Shown in pieces: positions 17,367-26,636 of a DNA stretch of 64,000 nucleotides (the stretch's first letter is position 1; every line of letters begins with the position of its first letter). Source of the stretch: Hyphomicrobiales bacterium (lineage in GTDB: Bacteria; Pseudomonadota; Alphaproteobacteria; Rhizobiales; Xanthobacteraceae). The stretch spans positions 62,001 to 126,000 of the forward strand of contig WHTM01000007.1 of the NCBI GenBank assembly GCA_009377755.1, in the 5' to 3' direction. The position numbers and the translations under genes were made by a program. The notes beneath the pieces were generated by a model. The model ran no database searches and was not told the origin of the DNA. It saw nothing but the letters and a program-made list of their open reading frames with translations.

Positions 17367-17972
17367 CTACAGCGGCTTGATTGCGACCTTGCGGAACTTG
17401 ATCACGCCGCCGCCGTGCTGGAGCGTGAATGGCCCTTCGACGAACAGGCCGTTGTGGAGTTCCGCGGTCTTCTGGCCGTTGAGCATCGCGGTGATCTGCC
17501 GTCCCTTGGCGGTGATCTCGTAGGTGTTCCACTTGCCGCCGGCCTTCGGCATCGGGTTCACCTCGGCAAAGTGAACGATCCCGCCGGTGCCGTAGGTCGG
17601 GTCCTTGCGCTGGTCGAAGATGTTCACCTCGTAGCAGGACCGGTCGGTGATCGTTGTGGGATCCTGGCAGCGGATGAAGATCCCGCTGTTGGCGTCGTCG
17701 CTCGACCAGAACTCGACGTAAATCTGGAAGTCCTTGTACTTGGCTTTGCTGACCAGGTGGGCGGGGGTCTTGCTCGTTCGCTTGTCGGCGACGATCGCGC
17801 CGTCCTCGACCCGCCAGTTGGTCTCGCCGACGCGGTTCCAGTCGTCGCTGATGGTCTTGCCGTCGAACAGCGTGGTCCAGCCGGGGCCGGACTGCGCCGA
17901 TGCCTGCGGCGCGAATGGAATTGTCGCACAGACGGCGGCGAGCGCGAATACGCAAGTTGATGCACGTTGCAT
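17367..17972 (-). CDS. Secreted DUF1080 (3-keto-disaccharide hydrolase-like) protein
   Basis: The 201-residue protein begins with a signal peptide (about residues 1-26, ending ASA-QS). The mature part has the DUF1080/PF06439 layout: TLFDGKTISDDWNRVG near the start, NWRVEDGAIVADK, and a DDANSGIFIRCQDP strand, then a C-terminal beta sandwich (VEGPFTLQHGGGVIKFRKV). The family includes 3-keto-disaccharide hydrolases and laminin-G-like sugar-binding domains. It is likely periplasmic. It is on the minus strand with the isocitrate-lyase-like gene 134 bases upstream, but the gap suggests separate promoters. Confidence 0.85.
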   Translation of the reverse strand: MQRASTCVFALAAVCATIPFAPQASAQSGPGWTTLFDGKTISDDWNRVGETNWRVEDGAIVADKRTSKTPAHLVSKAKYKDFQIYVEFWSSDDANSGIFIRCQDPTTITDRSCYEVNIFDQRKDPTYGTGGIVHFAEVNPMPKAGGKWNTYEITAKGRQITAMLNGQKTAELHNGLFVEGPFTLQHGGGVIKFRKVAIKPL

Positions 17973-18106
17973 GGTGATTCCCTCCCTACGCGTGACGACG
18001 TTTTCTTGTGCGCAGACGCTAGCACGTAGCCCGCATTGAGCGGAAGCGAAATGCGGGGAGGGCGGCCCGGATGTCGCTTCCCTCCATTCAGGCTACGATG
18101 CTTGAT

Positions 18107-18973
18107 TCAATTCGGCGCAAACCGCTCGTCCACGCTCTCCCATTTGTCGTAGCCGACGACCTTCTTGTAGGCCTCGAAATCCATCCCGTCGTTGCGTTTG
18201 GTGAACCGGCCCGATTTCATGTCGAGCAGCACGTTCTCGATCGCCTTGGCGGCGTGCATCACGGTATCGAGCCCGAGCACCGCGCAGTTGAAGCCGAGCT
18301 CGCCCAGCTCGTCCATGCTCAGGATCGGGGTGTGGCCGCCCATCAGCGGGTTGCAGATCTGCGGCACGTCGAAAGCCTTCCCGATGCGCTTGAGCTCGTC
18401 AATGCTGCGCGGCGCCTCGATGAAGATGCCGTCGGCGCCCGCCTTGATGTAGCGCTCGGCCCGGCGCATCGCCTCGTCGAGGTCGTAGACCGCGCGCGCG
18501 TCGGTGCGCGCCAGGATCCAAGTCTCCGGATTGATGCGTTCCGAGCAGGCCGCCTTGATCTTCGCCTCGGCAAGCTCGATCGGCACCACCTTCTTTCCCA
18601 CCATGTGGCCGCAGCGCTTCGGCCATTGCTGGTCCTCGATCAGGATCGCGCTCGCACCCATGCGCTCGTAGCTCTGCACCGTGTGCACCACGTTCTTGAC
18701 GTCGCCGTAGCCGTCGTCGCCGTCGACGAACACCGGCAGGTCGCAGGCCCCCATGATGTCGCGCACCGCGGCGGAGATCTCACCGAAGCCCTTGAGGCCC
18801 ACATCGGGCACGCCGTAGCGGGCGCCGACCGCCGGGAAGCCGCCGATGAAGTAAGTCTCGAAGCCGATCTGCTGGATCAGCCGCGCGCTCAGCGCGTCGT
18901 GCGCGCCGGGTACGACCAGGAAGCGCTTGTCCTTGACCGCCTTGTTGATGATCTGACGAAAACTGGTCGGCAT
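18107..18973 (-). CDS. Isocitrate lyase/PEP mutase superfamily protein
   Basis: The 288-residue protein is a typical member of the ICL/PEPM superfamily of C-C or P-C bond lyases. It opens with LVVPGAHDALSARLIQQIGF and has the metal-binding DGDDGYGD motif (about residues 83-90). It also has EDQQWPKRCGHM, where KRCGH is the active-site loop carrying the catalytic Cys seen in lyases. Later motifs are ILARTDARA and NPLMGGHTP. These point to lyase rather than mutase activity, for example a methylisocitrate- or oxaloacetate-type lyase; the substrate is unknown. It is divergent from hyuA. Confidence 0.87.
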   Translation of the reverse strand: MPTSFRQIINKAVKDKRFLVVPGAHDALSARLIQQIGFETYFIGGFPAVGARYGVPDVGLKGFGEISAAVRDIMGACDLPVFVDGDDGYGDVKNVVHTVQSYERMGASAILIEDQQWPKRCGHMVGKKVVPIELAEAKIKAACSERINPETWILARTDARAVYDLDEAMRRAERYIKAGADGIFIEAPRSIDELKRIGKAFDVPQICNPLMGGHTPILSMDELGELGFNCAVLGLDTVMHAAKAIENVLLDMKSGRFTKRNDGMDFEAYKKVVGYDKWESVDERFAPN

Positions 18974-19096
18974 TGAGCGGCTCCGCGATTGTCGTTATGG
19001 TCCGGCGGGAGAAGTCCCGCCGCTTACGAATTCAAGCGCAGTTTCATCAACAAGGCCAGCGCCCGAAGACGAGTGCAACGAGAATGGAGTCAGCGC

Positions 19097-21133
19097 GTGA
19101 TCTTTGTGGCGGTTGATATTGGCGGGACCTTCACCGATCTGATCGGCTTCGACGCGGCAGCCGGACGGTTCGTGCAGGCCAAGAGCCTCACCACCCCGGC
19201 GCATCTCGTGCAAGGCGTGATCGACTGCATCGACAAGAGCGGACTTTCCGGCAGCGATATCGGCGAGCTGATTCACGGCTCGACCACCGCCATCAATACG
19301 CTGATCGAGCGCAAGGGCGCTAAGACCGGGCTGATCGTCACGCGCGGCACCCGCGACGTCTATATCATCGGCCGCGGCAATCGGCCGGAGGCCTACAACC
19401 TCCTGTTCCACAAGCACCGGCCCCTGGTGCCGCGTCACCTCACGTGCGAGGTGACGGAGCGCCTACTGGCGTCGGGCGATGTGCACGAGCCGCTCAATCG
19501 GGAGACGATTGCGGACGCCTGCCGCGTGCTGGCCACCGAGGGCGTCGAGGCGGTCGCGGTGTGCTTCCTGCACTCCTACGTCAATCCCGAGCACGAGCGC
19601 GTCGCCGGCGAGATTGTGCGCGCCGCGCTGCCGAACGCCTATCTGTCGCTGTCGCACGAGATCCTGCGCGAGTATCGCGAGTTCGAGCGCATGTCGACAA
19701 CCGTGGTGAATGCCTATCTCGGCCCCATGGTCGGCGGCTATGTGAAGGGCCTGAAGTCGAGCCTCGGCGCCATCGGCTTTGCCGGCGACCTCTCGATCAT
19801 GCGCTCGAACGGCGGCGTGATGACGCCGGAGGTCGCCACCCAACGACCGGTGGCGATGATGGAATCGGGGCCGGTCGGCGGCATCATCGCCTCGGCGCGC
19901 GTCGGGCGGACGCTCGGGCTGCCGAACGTCATCTCGTTCGATATGGGTGGCACCACCGCCAAGGCCGCGCTGGTGCGCGACGGCGAGCCGACCATGGCGC
20001 CGGGCTACTACGTCGGCGGGTATGCGTCGGGCCATCCGGTGATGCTGCCGATGATCGACGTGGTCGAGGTCGGCGCCGGCGGCGGCAGCATCGCCTGGAT
20101 CGACGAGGTCGGCGCGCTCAAGGTCGGGCCGCAGAGCGCCGGCGCCGATCCGGGCCCGATCTGCTACCGCGTCGGCGGCACCGAGCCGACCATCACGGAC
20201 GCCAACGTAGTGCTGGGCCGGCTCGATCCGGACAATTTCCTCGGCGGCACGATGAAGCTCGACGCCGACGGAGCGCGCCGCGGCATCGAGGAAAAAATCG
20301 CCAAGCCGCTGCGGATGGACACGGTCGCGGCGGCGCAGGCTATCATCGAGATCGCCATCGCCAAGATGTCGCTCGCGGTGCGCGAGGTGTCGGTGCAGAA
20401 GGGCTATGATCCGCGCGATTTCGCGCTGATCGCCTCGGGCGGCGCCGGGCCGCTGCACGTGCTCGCGATCGCGCGCGAGTTGCACATCCCGAAAGTGGTT
20501 GTGCCGCTGTTCCCGTCGCATTTCTCGGCGCTGGGCATGCTGCTGGCGGACGAACGGCACGATTTCATCCGCACCCATTATTCCGACCTGGCCGGTGTCG
20601 ACTTCGCGGCGCTCGCCGCCATCCATGACGAGATGGCCGCCGAGGCGCTGGCGAGCCTGCGCCATTCGAAGGGCGCCGATCCGCTGATCCATCTCGATCT
20701 GCGCTATGTCGGGCAGGAGTTCACGCTGTCGGTGCCGGTGAACCGGCAGCAGCTCCTCGACGGCGACCGCGAAGGCATCCGCCGCGCGTTCGATGCGCTC
20801 TACGAGCATCGCTATGCGCACCATTCGCCGGAGGAGCCGGTGGAGATGGTCAACATCCGCCTGGCGATGGTCGGCAAACGCCCGGCGCTTGCATTTCCGC
20901 AGCTCGCCGCGGCGAGCGCGGTGAAGCCGTTGCACCGGCGCCAAGTCTATTTCAGCGACGTGACCAGGCCGGTCAATTGCCCGGTGTATCAGCGCGAGCA
21001 CCTTTTCGCTGGCGCGCGCATCGACGGGCCGGGGTTGATCCAGGAGCACGGCACGACCACGGCGCTGTTCGCGCAGGACGCCTGCACGATGGCGCCGTCC
21101 GGCGAGCTGATCATCACGGTGGGAGGCGCGTGA
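19097..21133 (+). CDS. hyuA: Hydantoinase/oxoprolinase A subunit (HyuA)
   Basis: The 678-residue protein has the ATP-binding actin-like motif VDIGGTFTDLIGF right at the N-terminus and the second phosphate motif in VISFDMGGTTAKAALV. A third region is VEVGAGGGSIAWID and a late ALIASGGAGPLHVLAIA. This is the HyuA/5-oxoprolinase A layout of ATP-dependent cyclic-amide hydrolases. The GTG at 19097 with a GGAG site is preferred to a start 108 bases upstream because homologues begin at the VDIGG strand. It is followed by hyuB, but 160 bases containing a palindromic repeat separate them. Confidence 0.92.
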   Translation: MIFVAVDIGGTFTDLIGFDAAAGRFVQAKSLTTPAHLVQGVIDCIDKSGLSGSDIGELIHGSTTAINTLIERKGAKTGLIVTRGTRDVYIIGRGNRPEAYNLLFHKHRPLVPRHLTCEVTERLLASGDVHEPLNRETIADACRVLATEGVEAVAVCFLHSYVNPEHERVAGEIVRAALPNAYLSLSHEILREYREFERMSTTVVNAYLGPMVGGYVKGLKSSLGAIGFAGDLSIMRSNGGVMTPEVATQRPVAMMESGPVGGIIASARVGRTLGLPNVISFDMGGTTAKAALVRDGEPTMAPGYYVGGYASGHPVMLPMIDVVEVGAGGGSIAWIDEVGALKVGPQSAGADPGPICYRVGGTEPTITDANVVLGRLDPDNFLGGTMKLDADGARRGIEEKIAKPLRMDTVAAAQAIIEIAIAKMSLAVREVSVQKGYDPRDFALIASGGAGPLHVLAIARELHIPKVVVPLFPSHFSALGMLLADERHDFIRTHYSDLAGVDFAALAAIHDEMAAEALASLRHSKGADPLIHLDLRYVGQEFTLSVPVNRQQLLDGDREGIRRAFDALYEHRYAHHSPEEPVEMVNIRLAMVGKRPALAFPQLAAASAVKPLHRRQVYFSDVTRPVNCPVYQREHLFAGARIDGPGLIQEHGTTTALFAQDACTMAPSGELIITVGGA

Positions 21134-21157
21134 TGGCTTCGCGCCGACTTTCGCCTT

Positions 21158-21279
21158 GTGTCCCGGGCGCAGCGCGGCACGCAATGACGCGCTGCAGTAC
21201 CGGGACCGTTACGAATTCGGTTCTGGAACGGTCCCGGATCAGCGGTGCACCGCTGCGCGCTGCACCGTGTCCGGGACAC
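21158..21279. repeat. Palindromic repeat, family R1 (copy 2), between hyuA and hyuB
   Basis: The 122-base element has perfect 9-base ends GTGTCCCGG and CCGGGACAC. It holds an inner inverted pair ACCGTTACGAA/TTCTGGAACGGT and a GGTGCACCGC/GCGCGCTGCACC hairpin. It fills almost all of the gap between the two subunit genes and could lower or stabilise the downstream half of the transcript. Confidence 0.85.
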
Positions 21280-21299
21280 CTGTGGTGAGGTGATTGCAG

Positions 21300-23093
21300 A
21301 TGTCCAACACCTTCGATCCCGTCACGCTGGAAGTCATCCGCAACGCCCTGCCGGCCGTCGCCAACGAGATGGCGGCCGACCTGCAGCGCACCTCCTACAA
21401 CATGATGATCTACGAGGTGCGCGACTTCTGTACTGCGCTGATCGATCCCAGCGGCGAATTGATCTCGCAGAACGTCGGAGGGGTGTCGCACTTCGTCGCC
21501 GATCTCGGCGTCATTATCACCGACGGCATGCAGCGCTACGGCAAGGACGGCTACAAGCCCGGCGACGTCATCATCACCAACCATCAGGCGGTGGCCGGCC
21601 AGCACCTCAACAACGTCGTCATCTACATGCCCTATTTCTACCAGGGCGAGCTGTTGATGTTCTCCATGGTGCGCGCGCACTGGATCGACGTCGGCGGCAC
21701 CTCGACCGGCTTCGGTGCCGGCGCCACCGTGGCCGACCCCTGGCTCGAGGGACTGCAACTCGACCAGCTCAAGATTTACGAGGAAGGAGAGCTCAACGAC
21801 ACCCTCTACCGTGTCATCAAGGACAACATCCGCTTTCCGGAGTCCTCGCTCGGCGACCTGAAATCGCAGATGGCCGCCTGCCGGCTGGCGGCGCGGCGGC
21901 TGGACGAGCTGTTCGACAAGTACGGCCGCGACACGCTCCTGTCCGCGATCGACCAGATCTTCGACGAGACCGAGCAGAAGTGCCGCAACGTGGTGATGCA
22001 GCTCGCCGATGGGCTCTACGAGGCCGCGGCGTCGATCGACGACGATGGCGTGCTCAAGGGCGAAGAGGTGCCGATCCACGTCAAGATCACGGTCAAGGGC
22101 GGCGACATGACCGTCGACCTCTCGGGCTGCTCGGCCGAGCGCAAGGCCGCGATCAACTCGCGCACCTATGCCGGAGCCCGCGTCGCCTACAAGGCGCTGA
22201 CCGGCCCGCTCGACCCCGTGAACGAGGGGTCGTTTCGCGCGCTAAAAGTCATCATCCCCGAAGGCAACATCATGATGGCGCGCTTCCCGGCCCCGATGGC
22301 GGGCTGGAGCGGCATCGTACCGACGGTGGTGGACGCCATCGTCAGGGCGCTGGCGAAGGCGATGCCGGATCGGGTGCCGGCCGGCCATCACGGACTGCTG
22401 GGTGGGGCGGTGGTATTTTTCGGCACACATCCCAAGACCGGGCGGCGCTTCGTGGTGCAGAGCATCGAAGGCGGTGGTTGGGGAGGCCGCCCATTCGAGG
22501 ACGGGGAGTCCGGCACGGTGTCGGTCTGCCAGGGCGACGTGCGCAACGGCTCAATCGAGGGCATCGAGCTGAAATGCCCGGTGGTGGTCGAAAAGCGGGA
22601 GCTGCGGCAGGATTCCTGTGGTGCGGGCAAGTTCCGCGGTGGACTCGGCATCGACATGCAGGTGCGCAATCTCGTCGAGGGCAAGTGGAACTTCGAGATG
22701 CCCCGGCGCGGCAAGTGTCCGCCATGGGGGCTCTGGGGCGGTACACCGGGCGAGCCGGGCGGCTACCTGATGAAACTGCCCGTCGAGGACAGCTTCACGA
22801 TCATGGCCGGCAGCCATATCCAGGTGCCGATCAATGCCGAGGCGATCGTGCGCACCGGCGGCGGCGGCGGCTGGGGCGATCCACTCGAGCGCGACCCCGA
22901 GGCGGTGCGTCACGATGTCGTGGAGGAATTCATCTCGCCGCAGTCGGCGCGCGACACGTATGGTGTCATTCTCAGGCCTGACGGCGAGGTCGATACACCG
23001 GCGACCACACAGCAGCGGAATGCGCTAAGATTGCGTTCTTCCTTCTCCCTCTCCAGCCGAAGTCGGATGTTTCCGACGTCGGACACCAAATAA
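21300..23093 (+). CDS. hyuB: Hydantoinase/oxoprolinase B subunit (HyuB)
   Basis: This 597-residue subunit matches the HyuB family, with FDPVTLEVIRNALPAVANEM at the start, MMIYEVRDFCTALIDPSGEL, GDVIITN, and the C-terminal GGGGGWGDPLERDPEAV segment. HyuA and HyuB together hydrolyse 5-membered cyclic amides, such as hydantoins or 5-oxoproline, using ATP. The start at 21300 has a GAGGTGA-like site; a TTG 6 bases upstream is also possible. The last 20 or so residues (from about 23034) are encoded by a palindromic repeat, so the natural stop has been lost or displaced. Confidence 0.92.
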   Translation: MSNTFDPVTLEVIRNALPAVANEMAADLQRTSYNMMIYEVRDFCTALIDPSGELISQNVGGVSHFVADLGVIITDGMQRYGKDGYKPGDVIITNHQAVAGQHLNNVVIYMPYFYQGELLMFSMVRAHWIDVGGTSTGFGAGATVADPWLEGLQLDQLKIYEEGELNDTLYRVIKDNIRFPESSLGDLKSQMAACRLAARRLDELFDKYGRDTLLSAIDQIFDETEQKCRNVVMQLADGLYEAAASIDDDGVLKGEEVPIHVKITVKGGDMTVDLSGCSAERKAAINSRTYAGARVAYKALTGPLDPVNEGSFRALKVIIPEGNIMMARFPAPMAGWSGIVPTVVDAIVRALAKAMPDRVPAGHHGLLGGAVVFFGTHPKTGRRFVVQSIEGGGWGGRPFEDGESGTVSVCQGDVRNGSIEGIELKCPVVVEKRELRQDSCGAGKFRGGLGIDMQVRNLVEGKWNFEMPRRGKCPPWGLWGGTPGEPGGYLMKLPVEDSFTIMAGSHIQVPINAEAIVRTGGGGGWGDPLERDPEAVRHDVVEEFISPQSARDTYGVILRPDGEVDTPATTQQRNALRLRSSFSLSSRSRMFPTSDTK

Positions 23094-23145
23094 TACCGAA
23101 CTCGGATGTTCCCGAGATTGGGAGGGGAGAGGGCCGGGGTGAGGG
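23037..23145. repeat. Palindromic repeat overlapping the hyuB 3' end
   Basis: CTTCCTTCTCCCTCTCCAG is partly paired with GGGAGGGGAGAGGG downstream. In between, GTCGGATGTTTCCGAC and CTCGGATGTTCCCGAG form two hairpins. The sequence type (CTCCCTCTCC...GGGGTGAGGGG) recurs at 34972, 53871 and 56325. Confidence 0.7.
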
Positions 23146-23217
23146 GCTTCGGCGCTCACTGAGAATGAGGGAGAGGGAGCGCACGGTGCCTGGAGGCGAA
23201 GCCTCCCAAAGAATCGC

Positions 23218-23937
23218 ATGATGGATAAACGAACTTACGTCCTGGTCCATGGTGCCTGGCATGGCGGCTGGTGCTGGAATCGGGTGGCCGATCGGCTTGC
23301 AGCCGCCGGCCACCGCGTGTTCACGCCGACACAGACCGGCCTCGGCGAGCGCAAGCATCTGCTCAGTGCGGCCATCACCCCCGACACCTTCATCGATGAC
23401 ATCGTCAACGTCATCGACGCGGAAGAGCTCGACGGCGTGATTCTGGTCGGCCACAGTTTCGGCGGACGTTCGATCGCCGGCGTCGCCGACCGCATGCCGG
23501 AGCGGTTGCGGCGACTGGTGTTTCTCGACGCCGGATTGCCGGAAAGCGGCAAGTCGAACTTCGAGCAGTTGGCGCCCGAGGTGCGCGACGCGCGCATCAA
23601 GGCGGCGCAGGACTTCAGCGGCGGCTTGAGCATGCCGCCGCCCAAGGCCGCGGCGTTCGGCGTCACCGATCCTGCCGACGCGGCCTGGCTGGAGCGGCGG
23701 CTGACGCCGCATCCGTTCGCCACCTACAGCCTTCCGCTGGTGCTGAAAAATCCCATCGCCAACGGCGTACCGGCGACCTACATCCGTTGCGTCGCGCCGG
23801 CCTATCCGAACACGGCCAAGAGCGCGGAATACGCTCACTCCCGCGCCGATTGGCAATACCTGGAAATCCGCACCGGCCACGACGCCATGGTCACGGCTCC
23901 TGCGGGGCTGGCGGAGATGCTGCTGGCGGTGGGATGA
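23218..23937 (+). CDS. Alpha/beta hydrolase (esterase/salicylate-esterase type)
   Basis: The 239-residue protein shows the alpha/beta-hydrolase fold of the plant methyl-esterase/hydroxynitrile-lyase type. It has the oxyanion motif LVHGAWHGGWCW (about residues 8-19), the nucleophile Ser in VGHSFGG (about 80), and the catalytic His in IRTGHDAMV near the end. An acidic residue in the C-terminal half would complete the triad. Such enzymes cleave small esters or amides. It lies just after hyuB on the same strand, after a 125-base repeat, and may belong to the same catabolic unit. Confidence 0.88.
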   Translation: MMDKRTYVLVHGAWHGGWCWNRVADRLAAAGHRVFTPTQTGLGERKHLLSAAITPDTFIDDIVNVIDAEELDGVILVGHSFGGRSIAGVADRMPERLRRLVFLDAGLPESGKSNFEQLAPEVRDARIKAAQDFSGGLSMPPPKAAAFGVTDPADAAWLERRLTPHPFATYSLPLVLKNPIANGVPATYIRCVAPAYPNTAKSAEYAHSRADWQYLEIRTGHDAMVTAPAGLAEMLLAVG

Positions 23938-23959
23938 CAGCGGTGAGGTCAGTGAGCGA

Positions 23960-25519
23960 TCACGACGCCGCGCCCATGCGGGTGGCGTCAACGAAGTGCT
24001 CGGTGGTGTCGTCGATCTGACGGCCGCGCCGGCCGCGTGGCGCATGAACGTAGAGCCCCGCCGCCTTGGCGACCGGCCCCTTGCTCACCGCCGGCCGCGG
24101 TGGCGGCATGGGGATCTGGTAGGTGACCGGCTGCGCATGGTCGGCGAGCATCTTCCCATCGCTGAAGGTCTGGTTGTACAGCATCATGCCGCGCACGAAA
24201 TTGGTCTGGCCGCGCATGAGCAGACCAAGGGCGGCGCGCGCGAAGCCCGGCGCCGTGCGCCAGTTCAGGTGCTTGCTGTAGAGCACACGCTGGGTCCTCA
24301 GCAACTCGCGATAGAACACGTTCAGCGGCAGCTTGGTCGGCAGGACCGCGTGCTGAATGTCGAACAGCCGATAGTCGCGGGTGTTCAGCCGGCGTTGTTC
24401 GGTGATCCAGCTCTCGGTGCCGGGGTACGGCGTGTTGATGCTGATGTTGACGATCTCGGGGATCTCCAGGCACCAGTTTCGCACGGTGGCGAAGCGCTCC
24501 TCGTCCCAATCGGGATCGGCGATGATGTTGATCGCGACCTCGATGCCGAGCGTGCGAGCGAATTCGAGCGCTTCGAAGTTCTTGCCCAACGACACGCGCT
24601 TGCGGAACCTTTGCAGTCCCTCCTCATCGATCGCCTCGATGCCGAGGAACATGTACTCGAGGCCGAGCGTCTTCCAGAATTGAAAGACTTCTTTGTTGCG
24701 CAACAGGACGTCTCCGCGCGTCTCGAGATAATACTGCTTGCGGATGTTCTTGCGCGCGATCGCCTCGCCGATGGCAAATCCGTGCCTGCCATGGATGAAG
24801 GCGACGTCGTCGACGATGAAAACACCGGGCTCCTTGATCGACGCCAGGTCTTCGATGACCCGTTCCGGGCTCATCAACCGATAGCTGCGCCCGTAAAAAG
24901 TCCACGCACTGCAGAACGAGCAATCCCAGGGACAGCCGCGCGAGAATTCGATTGAAGCGGCGGGATCGAGAATGCCGATGAAGTAATTGCGGCGATGGCG
25001 CAAGAGGTCGCGGGCGGGCAGCAGATCGTCGAGGTTGTGGACGAAATCCGGCGGCGGCCCTTCGGTATCCGCGGTGACGGCGCCGGCCGTCATCCCGACC
25101 GCACTGCGGTCCTCTTCGACCGCTTCCAGCAGCTTCGCGATCGACGCCTCGCCCTCGCCCTTGAGCACGCAATCGATCGCTCCCTCGCCGTGCTCCAGGA
25201 TGGCGTGCGCCGTGAACGAGGCGCTGTGCCCGCCGACGCAAATGAAGCAGCGCGGCAGCGTCGACTTTGTCTCCTTCGCGAGATCGACGATCTCGGGAAC
25301 GTTGGCGAGATAGTTGCAGGAAAACGCAACGGCGTCGGGCCGCCACTCAGCGATCATGTGGCGATAGTCGTGGTGGCTTTCGACCTGCAAGTCGATCAGT
25401 CTGGTGTCGTGGCCGGCACGCCGCGCCGCCTCCGCGACCAGCTCGAGCCCGAGCGGTTCGAGCCGCAGGAACACCCGCGTGTATAGCAATGGGCCGGGAT
25501 GTACGAACAGGAGTCGCAT
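23960..25519 (-). CDS. hpnR: Hopanoid C-3 methylase (B12-binding radical SAM)
   Basis: The 519-residue protein has an N-terminal cobalamin-binding-like domain (about 1-150; LRLEPLGLELVAEAARRAGH, FICVGGHSASFTA, VLKGEGEA). A radical SAM domain follows with the CxxxCxxC cluster motif C196-C200-C203 in RGCPWDCSFCSAW. The segments IKEPGVFIVDDVAF, KQYYLETRGDVLLRNKEVF and YMFLGIEAIDEEGLQRFRKR closely match the HpnR family that methylates hopanoids at C-3. The C-terminal 60 residues are basic and less conserved. It stands alone, with no other hopanoid genes in the window. Other class B radical SAM methylases are the alternative. Confidence 0.85.
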   Translation of the reverse strand: MRLLFVHPGPLLYTRVFLRLEPLGLELVAEAARRAGHDTRLIDLQVESHHDYRHMIAEWRPDAVAFSCNYLANVPEIVDLAKETKSTLPRCFICVGGHSASFTAHAILEHGEGAIDCVLKGEGEASIAKLLEAVEEDRSAVGMTAGAVTADTEGPPPDFVHNLDDLLPARDLLRHRRNYFIGILDPAASIEFSRGCPWDCSFCSAWTFYGRSYRLMSPERVIEDLASIKEPGVFIVDDVAFIHGRHGFAIGEAIARKNIRKQYYLETRGDVLLRNKEVFQFWKTLGLEYMFLGIEAIDEEGLQRFRKRVSLGKNFEALEFARTLGIEVAINIIADPDWDEERFATVRNWCLEIPEIVNISINTPYPGTESWITEQRRLNTRDYRLFDIQHAVLPTKLPLNVFYRELLRTQRVLYSKHLNWRTAPGFARAALGLLMRGQTNFVRGMMLYNQTFSDGKMLADHAQPVTYQIPMPPPRPAVSKGPVAKAAGLYVHAPRGRRGRQIDDTTEHFVDATRMGAAS

Positions 25520-25623
25520 CGCGGCACCTCTTGGGCCCTGCGGTGGGAGCCGCCCGCCGATAACTCAATGACCACAGGGACGATACGTTCCGTCGCTTGC
25601 GCGCAGAGGGCAGAGGTAGGCCG

Positions 25624-26601
25624 CTACTGTACGCCCGCCGCGCCCGCCTTCTTCACCACCGCGCCCCAGCGTACGACCTCCGACTTCACGAATGCCTGCA
25701 GTTCCTCCGGCGGACCGCTGACCAGTGGAATGATGCCGCGCTTGTTGAAGTCGGCGACGATGTCGGGCTCGCTGAGGAGCGCGCGCAGCTCGGCGTTGAG
25801 CTTGGCGACGATCTCCTTCGGCGTGCCGCCCGGTGCCACCACCATCTGCCACGACGACACGTCGTAGCCCGGAAGCCCGGCCTCGTTCAGCGGCGGGATC
25901 TCGGGCGCAGCCGCGACGCGCTGCCTGGTCGAGACGCCGATCGCGCGCAGCTTGCCGGCCTTGACCAGCGGATAGGCGGTCGAGAAATCGCCGAACATCA
26001 CCTTCACGTGGCCGGCCACCGTGTCGTTGAGCGCAGGCGACAGGCCCTTGTAGGGCACCTGCGTCATCTCGGTGTCGGTCATGGTGTTGAGCATCGCCAT
26101 GTTCAGATGGCCGGCGCCGCCATGCCCGTTCGACCCGAACGGCAGGCCACCCTTCTGCTCCTTGGCGAGCTTGACGAGATCGGCGATCGAATGCACCGGC
26201 GTCGCCGGATTGACCACCAGCAGGAACGGGATGCCGGCCACCAGCGCGACCGGGGTGAGGTCCTTGGTCGGATCGTAGGCGAGCTTCTTGTAGATGCTGA
26301 CGTTGATCGCCATGGTGGTGCTGGTGGCAAGCAGGACGGTGTGGCCGTCCGGCGCCGCCTTGGCGACGTAGGTCGCGCCGATCGAGGACGCGGCGCCCGG
26401 CTTGTTCTCGACCACGAAGGGCTGGCCGAAGCGCTTCTCCAGCTTGCTGCCGAGCATGCGCGCCATCGTGTCGGTCGTGCCGCCGGCCGCATAAGGGACG
26501 ACGAAGCTGACCGCCCGCGACGGGTAGCCCTGCGTCTGCGCCGGCTGATGCAGCGCGGCCAGCGTCAGGCCGACGATAGTTGCACGAAGCAGTGTCTGCA
26601 T
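25624..26601 (-). CDS. Tripartite tricarboxylate transporter receptor (Bug/TctC family)
   Basis: This periplasmic binding protein of about 325 residues has a signal peptide, then the family signature YPSRAVSFVVPYAAGGTTDTMARML. It continues with GAASSIGATYVAKAAPDGHT and a C-terminal PPEELQAFVKSEVVRWG. Receptors of this family bind carboxylates and other small acids for the TctAB permease. No permease gene is nearby, which is usual for the large orphan receptor families of these bacteria. A GAGGA site favours the start at 26601; an ATG 12 bases upstream is possible. It follows the GNAT toxin gene by 35 bases on the same strand. Confidence 0.92.
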   Translation of the reverse strand: MQTLLRATIVGLTLAALHQPAQTQGYPSRAVSFVVPYAAGGTTDTMARMLGSKLEKRFGQPFVVENKPGAASSIGATYVAKAAPDGHTVLLATSTTMAINVSIYKKLAYDPTKDLTPVALVAGIPFLLVVNPATPVHSIADLVKLAKEQKGGLPFGSNGHGGAGHLNMAMLNTMTDTEMTQVPYKGLSPALNDTVAGHVKVMFGDFSTAYPLVKAGKLRAIGVSTRQRVAAAPEIPPLNEAGLPGYDVSSWQMVVAPGGTPKEIVAKLNAELRALLSEPDIVADFNKRGIIPLVSGPPEELQAFVKSEVVRWGAVVKKAGAAGVQ

Positions 26602-26636
26602 GATCGTCCTCATAGGATGTTTGCCTCGGCCATCAC

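Noticed and set aside
19463-21184. Long open frame antisense to hyuA
   Set aside because: Its composition is typical of antisense frames in GC-rich coding DNA, while the opposite strand encodes clear HyuA motifs.
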